DNA of 12,158 nt, taken from positions 1 to 12,158 of the forward strand of contig DATJQN010000224.1 in the NCBI GenBank assembly GCA_035505775.1, in the 5' to 3' direction. The notes beneath the pieces were generated by a model, which did not search any database, was not told where the DNA came from, and was given only the letters and a program-made list of their open reading frames with translations. Numbering within the stretch: position 1 is the stretch's first letter; each line of letters starts with the position of its first letter. Origin of the DNA: JAJXZP01 sp035505775 (GTDB taxonomy: Bacteria > Spirochaetota > Spirochaetia > Treponematales > Rectinemataceae). Positions 1-6,375 of the stretch are shown here, one piece after another. A program made the translations under genes and the position numbers.

Positions 1-816
1 TAGCAATTCGAGATAGAGATCGCAGATAAACGTGCCCTTCGAAACGAGCTCAAGTACCGACGCTCCGTTTTCAACTGTGGCCATGAGGTCGAGAAGTGCG
101 TCGAGGCCGCGATCGCGAAACGCGACAATTCCGAGATCGATTGCGCACAGCTCTGTCCCTTCGATTCTCCCTTCGTCCTCAATTGTTTTGACATCAGCCT
201 TCTGCAGATAATCCCGGACGCGGCCCGTCGCAGGATCGAACACAAAGACCCCGTGCCGAGCCCCCTGCTCAAGCTGGGCAGGCGCCGCAAATCCACAGAG
301 CGGCGCGCTCTCGAGGCTCAGAAGTTCTGTTTCGAAATCGACAATGACATCGCCTGAAGCAACAATCAGCTCCCCATCCCGCCACGGATAGCGGAAGAAA
401 AGTGAAAGTTCCTGGTCAAGAACGACAGGCTGTACGACAGAACTCGAGGCGGCGGGGACTGGGGCGAAGAGTTTAGCCTCCGGATAGTAAGCCGGAAGCC
501 GACGTGATTCCCCTCCCGCGTGGAGGAGCAGAATCCGCTTATCCTTCAGGAGCCGCCTGGCCCGCTCCGGGCCGCCGCCGCTTATCCATTCCGCAGGGCT
601 CGATCTCAGACCTTCGAGCTGTGCCGCATATTGATACAACGCCCAAAGTGTTCCGCCGCCGGAGCCGACTCTTCCCCGTGGAGGATCTGGGTAGACCAAA
701 AAGCTGATTTCCCTCGGGTAGAGCCCATGCTCCCTTCGCCTGGCAATGAGGCGTTCGAAGACTCTGGCTTGCCTTTCGTCCGGGGCGGTAATGATGCATG
801 CGTCAAAGATCGGCAT
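1..816 (-). CDS. Fucose-1-phosphate guanylyltransferase (L-fucokinase/GDP-fucose pyrophosphorylase family), N-terminal part, 3' end beyond window
   Basis: The 272 visible residues match the nucleotidyltransferase half of Fkp/FPGT enzymes, which make GDP-L-fucose from fucose-1-phosphate and GTP for glycan decoration. Visible signatures are a Gly-rich nucleotide loop (GRVGSGGGT, residues 48-56), the conserved HAGGESRRLP block (99-108) followed by KLFAPVP (115-121), and IVASGDV (151-157). The ATG at 814-816 is the only reasonable start: an in-frame TAG lies four codons upstream, and AGTAGGA gives a plausible ribosome site. In bifunctional Fkp a GHMP kinase domain (L-fucokinase) follows; here the C-terminus lies outside the window, so bifunctionality cannot be judged. 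It sits 205 bp downstream of tex on the same strand. Residues 220-223 (GTEL) are encoded by a variant of the GGGACAG repeat. I am confident of the family and less sure of the exact sugar. Confidence 0.8.
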   Translation of the reverse strand, partial: MPIFDACIITAPDERQARVFERLIARRREHGLYPREISFLVYPDPPRGRVGSGGGTLWALYQYAAQLEGLRSSPAEWISGGGPERARRLLKDKRILLLHAGGESRRLPAYYPEAKLFAPVPAASSSVVQPVVLDQELSLFFRYPWRDGELIVASGDVIVDFETELLSLESAPLCGFAAPAQLEQGARHGVFVFDPATGRVRDYLQKADVKTIEDEGRIEGTELCAIDLGIVAFRDRGLDALLDLMATVENGASVLELVSKGTFICDLYLELL

Positions 817-1021
817 TTCGGTATCCTACTCTGCCCGACAGAGACGAGAAAGGGCTTCAACCCACTTGGAACCCTTGTGGGGGACAGTGCTGCGGGCTCT
901 TGCGGGGACAGTGCTGCGGCTTCCAGGGCTGCCTCGTTGGGGACAGTGCTACCTCCGGCAGCGAGGGCTTCGATGCCGCGCCAGCCTTCTGCGTCGCAAC
1001 CGCTCAAGAGTGTCCGGCGAG
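817..1021. repeat. Intergenic cluster of three GGGGACAGTGCT copies
   Basis: The 205-bp gap between tex and the Fkp-like gene carries three perfect plus-strand copies of GGGGACAGTGCT at 880-891, 904-915 and 939-950, starting 24 and 35 bp apart. Two are followed by GCGG. The same 12-mer recurs in other gaps and in two genes of this window. I see no open reading frame that looks real and no clear terminator or promoter here. Confidence 0.8.
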
Positions 1022-3607
1022 CTATTTCTTCCTGTTCTTGAGCAGCTCCGCAAAGGGATTATAGGTCATGCCATCGTCTTCACGTGGTGGAGAAGTCCGA
1101 CCGCGGCCTGGTTCCTCACGATGACTTGGCGACCTCGAAGGCTGCACCGCAGGATGCCCCGGAGTCCGAGCCCGAACTCCGGGTCCGGAATCTGCTGGCC
1201 GATCACCATTGCGCGTGGCCGAGGGTTCTGGCTGCTCCGATCCTGGTCGACGCGCAACAAGTACCCTCCGTGGCCTGTCGTGCGTGCCGATTGCCTCTGC
1301 ACGGCCGGAGACAGCTGTCTCCCCCGAGGGCGCGAGCTCCGCCGCACGGATGCGAGTCTTCGCAGAATGACCCTGCTCTGTCCCTCTCGAAGCGTTCGGC
1401 CCGTTCGCTCGCAGCACTGTCCCCCGGTTGCTTGTCCCCCGGTCGTGGGTTTGGCCCGCGCTCTTGAGGGAGAGCCCGATGCGCCGCCTGACCGTGTCGA
1501 GGGAGATTATGCGAAATTCGCGAATATCCCCGACCTTTAGTACTTCCATCGGATCCTTCACAAAGCGATCGGACATCTCCGAAACATGGATCAGCGCGCT
1601 CTCTTTGATGCCGATATCGACGAAGGCCCCGAAATCGACGACGTTCTTCACCTTGCCGGTCACCTTCATGTCTTCCGCCAGGTCTTCGAAGGTCACCACT
1701 CCTTTTTGAAGCAGCGGAAGGGGAAAATCGTCACGAGGGTCTCGGTTCGGCTTTTTGAGCTCGGAAACGATGTCGTCAAGGGTCGTGTCGCCGACCCGAT
1801 GTCGCGTCTTCAGTTCCTCTTTGAACTCACGCGTGGGCTCGGCGCCGGATCGCACGAGTTCGAGGACCTCTTGAGCAAGCGCGTAGTTCTCGGGATGAAC
1901 CCAGGTGTTGTCCAGCAGATTACCGCTCTCCGGGATCTTCAGAAAGCCCGCACACTGCTCAAAGGTTTTTTCCCCAAGACCGGGGATCTCCCTGAGCTTG
2001 TCCCTGCTCAGGATGGCGCCCTTCTCGTCGCGGTATTTTACGATTTTCTTGGCAAGCCCGGAGTTGATACCCGACACGTACTTGAGCAGGGAATGGCTGG
2101 CAGTATTGAGGTTGACGCCAACACGATTCACGACCGAGCCGACCACTTCGTCCAAGGAATCCGACAGATTTTTTTGGTTCACGTCGTGCTGATAGAGCCC
2201 CACGCCTATCGACTTCGGGTCGATCTTGACAAGTTCAGCGAGGGGATCCTGAAGCCGCCGGCCGATTGAGATGGCCCCGCGAATGGTCAGATCGAGCTCG
2301 GGGAACTCCTCCCGCGCAACATCGCTCGCCGAATAGACCGATGCGCCGTCTTCGTCCACGACGGTGAACGCGCACTCGAGGGAACCTTCGCCGATGGCCG
2401 CCGCGACCACGAGCTGCGTTTCGTGACTCGCCGTTCCGTTGCCGACGGCGATCAAGCGAAGCCCATGCTTCTTCACCGCCTCCGCGATCGCCTTTTTCGC
2501 ACCCTCGGGATCCCGCTCTTGGTAGATGATGAAGTAGTCGAGGAACTTGCCTGTTTCGTCCAGCGCGGCGCATTTCGTCCCGGTGCGTATTCCAGGATCG
2601 ATGCCGAGCACGCGGGTTCCCTTGATCGGCGGCTGCAGAAGCAGATTCTTGAGATTCTCGGAAAAGACCGTAATCCCGTGATCGTCCGCGGCGGTCGATG
2701 CGTCCGCCCGTATCTCGCGGAGTACTGCCGGGCTGAGCAGTCTCCGAAGGCCGTCGTCAATCGCTTCCCGGTGGTAGCGATTGGCAACCCGACACCGCGA
2801 CTGAAGGAGGTCTGAGGCGGCATCCTCATCGACCGAAAGACTCACCTCCAGCTCACCCTCCCGCTCGCCTCGGTTGATCGCCAGAATGCGATGGGGGCGA
2901 AGCACATTCAATGGCTCGGAGTAGTCCCAGTAGGTCTGATAGGTCGATTTGGCCTTCTTCTCATCATCCCCCACGCCTTTGACAACAAGTCGCCCGAATG
3001 ACAGGTAGGCCTGCTTGATGGCAGCTCGATTGTCCGGGTCCTGCGCGACCCGTTCGGCCAGTATGTCCATGGCACCCTGGACGGCCTCCCGGGCGGTTGC
3101 TACGCCGAGTTCAGGATGTTCCGGCACTTCTCGGATAAAGGAAGGCGCCGCCTCGTCGACCGCTGCTTCATCACCCTCCAACATGATCTGGGCCAGCGGC
3201 TCGAGGCCGCGCTCCTCTGCCAGCATTCCCCTGGTCTTCTTCTTCTTTTTGAAGGGGAGCCAGATATCTTCGATCTCCGCCAGGGATTGAGCCTTGAGAA
3301 TATTCCCGTAGAGTTCATCGCTCAGCTTGCCCAGGGCAAAGACGCCGCGTATGACCTCGAGCCGTCGTGTCTCCAGATTCCTGAAGCTCTCGAACTTGTG
3401 CGCGCAGTCCCGGACTTGGACCTCGTCGAGACTGCCCGTGCGCTCCTTTCGATAACGGCTTATGAAAGGTATGGTGCAACCCTCGGCCACAAGGTCGATC
3501 ACGGCCGAGGCCTGACTCGGCCGGACGCCAAGCTCCTTCGCGATTCGTTCGATGATGGCCGGTTCGTCGATCTTCAGGCCGTTGATCCGATCTTCGGTCA
3601 ATTCCAT
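1022..3607 (-). CDS. tex: Tex, S1-domain RNA-binding transcription accessory protein
   Basis: This 861-residue protein has the full Tex layout: a helical N-terminal Tex domain (TIPFISRYRKERTGSLDEVQ near residues 45-64), a YqgF/RNase H-like fold opening with VLGIDPGIRTG (333-343), a helix-hairpin-helix region (about 500-560, with GINSGLAKKIV and REIPGLGEKTFEQC), and an S1 domain (about 645-715, KVKNVVDFGAFVDIG). Tex binds nucleic acid in the cytoplasm and influences transcription; homologues are mostly about 720-790 residues. The excess lies after the S1 domain: roughly 130 residues rich in Arg, Pro, Ser and Gly, before the usual tail (TYNPFAELLKNRKK). I chose the ATG at 3605-3607, where the family homology begins; a TTG at 3635-3637 would add 10 residues, and neither has a convincing ribosome site. 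The family call is secure. Confidence 0.93.
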   Translation of the reverse strand: MELTEDRINGLKIDEPAIIERIAKELGVRPSQASAVIDLVAEGCTIPFISRYRKERTGSLDEVQVRDCAHKFESFRNLETRRLEVIRGVFALGKLSDELYGNILKAQSLAEIEDIWLPFKKKKKTRGMLAEERGLEPLAQIMLEGDEAAVDEAAPSFIREVPEHPELGVATAREAVQGAMDILAERVAQDPDNRAAIKQAYLSFGRLVVKGVGDDEKKAKSTYQTYWDYSEPLNVLRPHRILAINRGEREGELEVSLSVDEDAASDLLQSRCRVANRYHREAIDDGLRRLLSPAVLREIRADASTAADDHGITVFSENLKNLLLQPPIKGTRVLGIDPGIRTGTKCAALDETGKFLDYFIIYQERDPEGAKKAIAEAVKKHGLRLIAVGNGTASHETQLVVAAAIGEGSLECAFTVVDEDGASVYSASDVAREEFPELDLTIRGAISIGRRLQDPLAELVKIDPKSIGVGLYQHDVNQKNLSDSLDEVVGSVVNRVGVNLNTASHSLLKYVSGINSGLAKKIVKYRDEKGAILSRDKLREIPGLGEKTFEQCAGFLKIPESGNLLDNTWVHPENYALAQEVLELVRSGAEPTREFKEELKTRHRVGDTTLDDIVSELKKPNRDPRDDFPLPLLQKGVVTFEDLAEDMKVTGKVKNVVDFGAFVDIGIKESALIHVSEMSDRFVKDPMEVLKVGDIREFRIISLDTVRRRIGLSLKSAGQTHDRGTSNRGTVLRANGPNASRGTEQGHSAKTRIRAAELAPSGETAVSGRAEAIGTHDRPRRVLVARRPGSEQPEPSATRNGDRPADSGPGVRARTPGHPAVQPSRSPSHREEPGRGRTSPPREDDGMTYNPFAELLKNRKK
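1070..1460 (-). other. Low-complexity insert in the Tex C-terminal region containing GGGACAG-type repeats
   Basis: Between the end of the S1 domain and the conserved last 15 residues, the reading frame crosses about 390 bp encoding a disordered Arg/Pro/Ser/Gly-rich stretch. It contains a perfect minus-strand GGGGACAGTGCT (1413-1424, read as Gly-Thr-Val-Leu), a partial copy (GGGGGACAAG, 1431-1440), a GGGACAGAGCA variant (1374-1385), and a perfect 16-bp palindrome GGAGACAGCTGTCTCC (1307-1322). No stop interrupts the frame. Whether the insert arose from repeat insertion is inference. Confidence 0.6.
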
Positions 3608-3647
3608 GGCGGCTACGGTAAGCTTATCCGGCTCCAAAGATCAATAG

Positions 3648-3701
3648 AGGGACAGTGCTTGAACCTTGAGATCCGACAATGATCGCTTCGGGGACAGTGC
3701 T
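3648..3701 (+). repeat. Two direct GGGACAGTGCT copies between tex and the response-regulator operon
   Basis: A near-perfect copy (AGGGACAGTGCT, 3648-3659) and a perfect copy (GGGGACAGTGCT, 3690-3701) start 42 bp apart in the divergent region upstream of tex; both are followed by TGA. They would lie in or next to any tex promoter or leader. Confidence 0.75.
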
Positions 3702-3777
3702 TGATTGCATGGTACGCCCCTCGCGTCGGTGCTATACTCCGTTGGGCAGAGTCATTTCACGGAGCGAAAAGATCGCT

Positions 3778-3805
3778 TTGACATTATGGATATAATTGCT
3801 ATAAT
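3778..3805 (+). promoter_or_regulatory. Consensus sigma70 promoter for the response-regulator operon
   Basis: TTGACA (3778-3783) and TATAAT (3800-3805) are separated by 16 bp, giving exact matches in both hexamers within an AT-rich island of an otherwise GC-rich region. Transcription would begin near 3812, leaving a leader of about 20 nt that contains AGGA six bases before the ATG at 3833. A small inverted repeat, AGCGA-AAAGA-TCGCT (3763-3777), abuts the -35 box and could be an operator. That is speculative. Confidence 0.75.
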
Positions 3806-3832
3806 CAGGTGGATTCTCTATTAGGATGGATC

Positions 3833-4456
3833 ATGGCAAAGAACGCCAAGAAGGTCAGGATCTTTTCAGCGCTTGAGGTCGCCAATCTCTGCGGTGTGGT
3901 CAATCAGACGGCGATCAATTGGATTCGGAACGGCTACCTCAAGGCATTCACGACTCCGGGCGGGCAGTATCGAATCTACGCCGAGGATCTCATGGCCTTC
4001 CTCGATTCGCGCGGGATGCGGGTACCTCCGGAACTGGAAGAGCGGTTCAAGGATGACGTGGACTGGTCCTCCATCCTTGTGGTGGACGACGATGCCGAGC
4101 TCAACGATCTGCTCAAACGATGGTTTGAGAGAAAACTTGGCTCGTACACCATTCATCAGGCCTATGACGGTTTCGAGGCAGGCAGACTGCTCGCGGAGAA
4201 GCGACCGGGCTTCGTCGTGCTCGACATCGATCTTCCGGGCGTCAACGGCCATGCGCTCTGCCGCAAAATCAAGGAAGATCCGGTGTTCGGCAAGCCATTC
4301 ATCATAGCCATGACCGGTTTGGACCGCCCGGAAGAGAGCCAGGCAATTCTCGCTGAGGGGGCGGATGCCTTCTTCGCCAAACCCTTGGACTTTGATTCCG
4401 TGGCAGCGTCGGTATCCGAACTCGCCGGGAAGGCCAAGGCGCGTGATGTCGAGTAA
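3833..4456 (+). CDS. Response regulator with N-terminal MerR/excisionase-type helix-turn-helix and C-terminal receiver domain
   Basis: The 207-residue protein has a winged-helix DNA-binding segment at its N-terminus (about residues 8-62: SALEVANLCGV, then TAINWIRNGYLKAFTTPGGQYRIY), typical of the MerR/excisionase HTH family. A receiver domain follows (about 80-195). It keeps the acidic pair in ILVVDDD, the phospho-acceptor Asp in VVLDID, the switch Thr in IAMTG and the Lys in FFAKPL. Receiver-last order is the reverse of common response regulators. The ATG at 3833 is preferred over a GTG at 3809 because AGGA sits six bases upstream and the promoter places the transcript start after the GTG. 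It leads an operon with the next two genes. It is probably a phosphorylation-controlled DNA-binding protein; its kinase and targets are not visible here. Confidence 0.88.
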   Translation: MAKNAKKVRIFSALEVANLCGVVNQTAINWIRNGYLKAFTTPGGQYRIYAEDLMAFLDSRGMRVPPELEERFKDDVDWSSILVVDDDAELNDLLKRWFERKLGSYTIHQAYDGFEAGRLLAEKRPGFVVLDIDLPGVNGHALCRKIKEDPVFGKPFIIAMTGLDRPEESQAILAEGADAFFAKPLDFDSVAASVSELAGKAKARDVE

Positions 4457-4820
4457 GGGACTCGTCCTCGTCGTCGAGGATGAAGACTCCATTCGGCTGT
4501 CCCTTCGGGATTATCTTGCAAAGAAAGGCTATGACGTGCTCGTCGCGTCCGATGGCGTCGGTGCGATCAAGCAACTCCTTGATTACCAAGTGGATATCAT
4601 AGTCTCCGATTACCGAATGGAGATACTCGGCGGCGACTACTGGATACGATTCCTTCGCGCGTACTGTGCCAATAAGCGCATCATCATTACATCCGGCTTC
4701 CTGCGACCGGACTTCGATATTCCCTTCGAGGTTGTATACAAACCCTTCGATTACGAACAGCTCGAGTCCCGGATAGGGGCCCTGCTCAGCGTCCCCCCTC
4801 CCGGCATCGCCGAAGACTGA
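4446..4820 (+). CDS. Stand-alone receiver (CheY-like) response regulator
   Basis: At 124 residues this is a single receiver domain with no output domain. It keeps the acidic residues of LVVEDED (about residues 8-14), the phospho-acceptor Asp in IIVSDYRM, the Ser of IITSG and the Lys of VYKPF, so it should be phosphorylatable. The ATG at 4446 lies inside the end of the preceding gene (11-bp overlap), which points to translational coupling. An in-frame upstream start at 4365 would add sequence antagonistic to the family start and lies deep in the preceding gene. Pairing with an HTH-REC regulator suggests a phosphorelay or a shared kinase, which is inference. No kinase gene is present in this operon. 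Confidence 0.88.
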   Translation: MSSKGLVLVVEDEDSIRLSLRDYLAKKGYDVLVASDGVGAIKQLLDYQVDIIVSDYRMEILGGDYWIRFLRAYCANKRIIITSGFLRPDFDIPFEVVYKPFDYEQLESRIGALLSVPPPGIAED

Positions 4821-4828
4821 GACCTCCG

Positions 4829-5110
4829 ATGGACCCCAAGGCCGCGTTTCGCGCCGTCGTGACGGGTCGAGTTCAGGGGGTGGGATTCCGCTACAGCGCG
4901 CGACGAGAAGCCCTCCGGCTCGATCTTCGTGGCTGGGTGCGCAATCTTCCCGACGGCGCCGTCGAACTTTGGGTCGAGGGGGACAGAGCTGCGGTTGTAG
5001 AGTTCAGGGCATGGCTAGATGAGGGCCCGCCTGGGGCCTGGATCCGCGAAGTTCTCGTCGAGCCACGAGATGCGTCCGGCCTTTATCCAACGTTTTCGAT
5101 TGAGTTCTAG
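4829..5110 (+). CDS. acyP: Acylphosphatase
   Basis: The 93-residue protein has the standard acylphosphatase size and both signatures: GRVQGVGFRYSARREA (residues 13-28), with the phosphate-binding loop and the catalytic Arg, and GWVRNLPDGAVELWVEG (35-51), with the catalytic Asn. These small cytoplasmic enzymes hydrolyse carboxyl-phosphate bonds such as acetyl phosphate and 1,3-bisphosphoglycerate. The start is 8 bp after the second response regulator's stop, so it is probably the third gene of that operon; its ribosome site is weak (ACCTCCG precedes the ATG). The GDRA part of residues 51-54 is encoded by the GGGGACAGAGCT variant repeat (4979-4990). Whether the enzyme acts on acyl phosphates linked to the neighbouring receivers is speculation. 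Confidence 0.95.
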   Translation: MDPKAAFRAVVTGRVQGVGFRYSARREALRLDLRGWVRNLPDGAVELWVEGDRAAVVEFRAWLDEGPPGAWIREVLVEPRDASGLYPTFSIEF

Positions 5111-5121
5111 CAGCGAGTACC

Positions 5122-5227
5122 AGCACTGTCCCCCTTCGTGCGCTTGTTGCAGCACTGTCCCCATGGCCGCTGCACTGTCCCCGTCGCCCTGTCCCCGTCG
5201 CCGCGACCTCGCCATAGCTCTGTCCCT
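5122..5227 (-). repeat. Cluster of GGGGACAG-type repeats between acyP and the deaminase gene
   Basis: On the minus strand this stretch holds perfect GGGGACAGTGCT copies (5122-5133, 5151-5162), one copy with a mismatch in the last base (5171-5182), a truncated GGGGACAGG (5188-5196) and an AGGGACAGAGCT variant (5216-5227). The spacing is irregular (29, 20, about 17 and 28 bp). It fills almost the whole 214-bp gap upstream of the deaminase promoter and has no credible coding content. Confidence 0.8.
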
Positions 5228-5245
5228 TTGCCCATCCAGCCCGCG

Positions 5246-5274
5246 TTGCGTTTTACTGTATATGGCATTATATT
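5246..5274 (+). promoter_or_regulatory. Probable promoter of the adenosine deaminase-family gene
   Basis: TTGCGT (5246-5251) and TATATT (5269-5274) are 17 bp apart in an AT-rich patch immediately after the repeat cluster. Transcription would begin near 5281. That favours the ATG at 5325 over an ATG at 5286, which would then be almost leaderless. The assignment rests on consensus matching only. Confidence 0.5.
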
Positions 5275-5324
5275 TTCTGCCGATAATGAAATCGGTAGAG
5301 CATAACCATTCGGGGGCAGCCCAT

Positions 5325-6368
5325 ATGGCACCGCGCAGCATTTCGGACGTCATTCATTCGCTCCCGAAAACCGAGATACATATCCACGCCGAGGCCACCG
5401 TCAGCTTCGAAAGCTACTTTGCCCTCAATCAGAAGTACCATGCGGACCCCTCCCTCAAGCAGCCTTCGGATTTCCGACGATTGCTGGAGATGGACAGCCT
5501 CGGTGTCATGATCAAGAACTTTTTTTATCTTCAGTCGCTCTTCCGCGCCCCGGAGGATTTCAAATATGTAGTTTCGGACGTCCGCGACTATGCCGCGCGC
5601 AACAATATCCAGTACCTCGAGCTCTTCGTGGCCCCCTCCATGGTGCTCAAGCGCGGTGAGATCGATTTCGCCGGCATAATGGATCCGCTCGTCGAGGGCT
5701 TTTCAGCCGTCTTCGCCCAAGGCGGGCCCGATGTACGCCTTCTCGTAGACGTTTCTCGGGCCTTCGGTCGGGAAAACGCGGAAAACAACCTCAAGCAGCT
5801 ACTGTCATATCGCAAGAAGCGCTCCACGGATCGAATCCTCGGCATCGGCCTGGGCGGACAGGAAGCTGGCAATCCCTGCCTGGCCTACAGGGCCGTCTTC
5901 AAGCGGGCCCACGACGAGGGTCTGCACGTAGTCGCCCATGCGGGCGAGGAAGTCGGCCCCGAGTCCATCCGGGACGCCGTTGTGGAACTGGGTGCGGAAC
6001 GCATCGGTCACGGAACTTCGGCCATTCAGGACGAGTCGCTCATGGACCTCCTAAGAGAGCGCGCGATTCCCCTCGAGATCTGTCCCACGAGCAACGTAGT
6101 GACGGGCAAATACGTGCACACGTACGAAGAACACCCGATGAAAACCTTCTATGACCGGGGCCTGCTCGTCACCCTCAACACCGACGACCCGGTTCTCTTC
6201 GACGTCGAACTCGAGGATGAGTACCTATCCGTGGCCGAGCGTCTCGGGTTTGGAATCAAGGGCATCGAGGCCCTGCTCCGAAACGGCATCCGGGCCAGCT
6301 TCATGGATGAGGCGCAGAAGAAGAAGGCATCCGTCCGTCTGGAGTCGGCGATCGCCGCTCTTTCCTGA
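5325..6368 (+). CDS. add: Adenosine deaminase-family protein
   Basis: The 347-residue protein fits the metal-dependent adenosine/adenine deaminase family (usually about 330-350 residues), cytoplasmic enzymes of purine salvage. Metal and catalytic motifs are in order: HIH (residues 19-21, in LPKTEIHIHAEA), HAGE (205-208, metal-binding His and catalytic Glu), GHG (228-230) and TDDP (286-289). EICPTSN (251-257) is also kept. Two motifs deviate: the usual HxHLEG is HIHAEA, and the substrate-loop GIDLAGDE-type motif reads GIGLGGQE (173-180), so the preferred substrate may differ from adenosine. The ATG at 5325 was chosen because family homology starts there and GGGGG lies eight bases upstream; an in-frame ATG at 5286 lacks a ribosome site. 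The gene ends 7 bp from the convergent stop of the DAK2-DegV gene. Confidence 0.85.
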   Translation: MAPRSISDVIHSLPKTEIHIHAEATVSFESYFALNQKYHADPSLKQPSDFRRLLEMDSLGVMIKNFFYLQSLFRAPEDFKYVVSDVRDYAARNNIQYLELFVAPSMVLKRGEIDFAGIMDPLVEGFSAVFAQGGPDVRLLVDVSRAFGRENAENNLKQLLSYRKKRSTDRILGIGLGGQEAGNPCLAYRAVFKRAHDEGLHVVAHAGEEVGPESIRDAVVELGAERIGHGTSAIQDESLMDLLRERAIPLEICPTSNVVTGKYVHTYEEHPMKTFYDRGLLVTLNTDDPVLFDVELEDEYLSVAERLGFGIKGIEALLRNGIRASFMDEAQKKKASVRLESAIAALS

Positions 6369-6375
6369 TCCCTCC

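Noticed and set aside
880..950. CRISPR array
   Set aside because: Only three copies of a 12-bp unit, with spacings of 24 and 35 bp and copies in both orientations elsewhere, including inside genes. CRISPR repeats are longer, regularly spaced and in one orientation.
746..1540. Plus-strand frames over the tex tail and the repeat gap
   Set aside because: They are rich in Arg/Ser/Pro and read through the repeats and the 3' end of tex; no start signal or family match.
5019..5324. N-terminal extension of the deaminase starting inside acyP
   Set aside because: It would translate the repeat cluster and the AT-rich promoter. Family homology and a purine-rich ribosome site support 5325.
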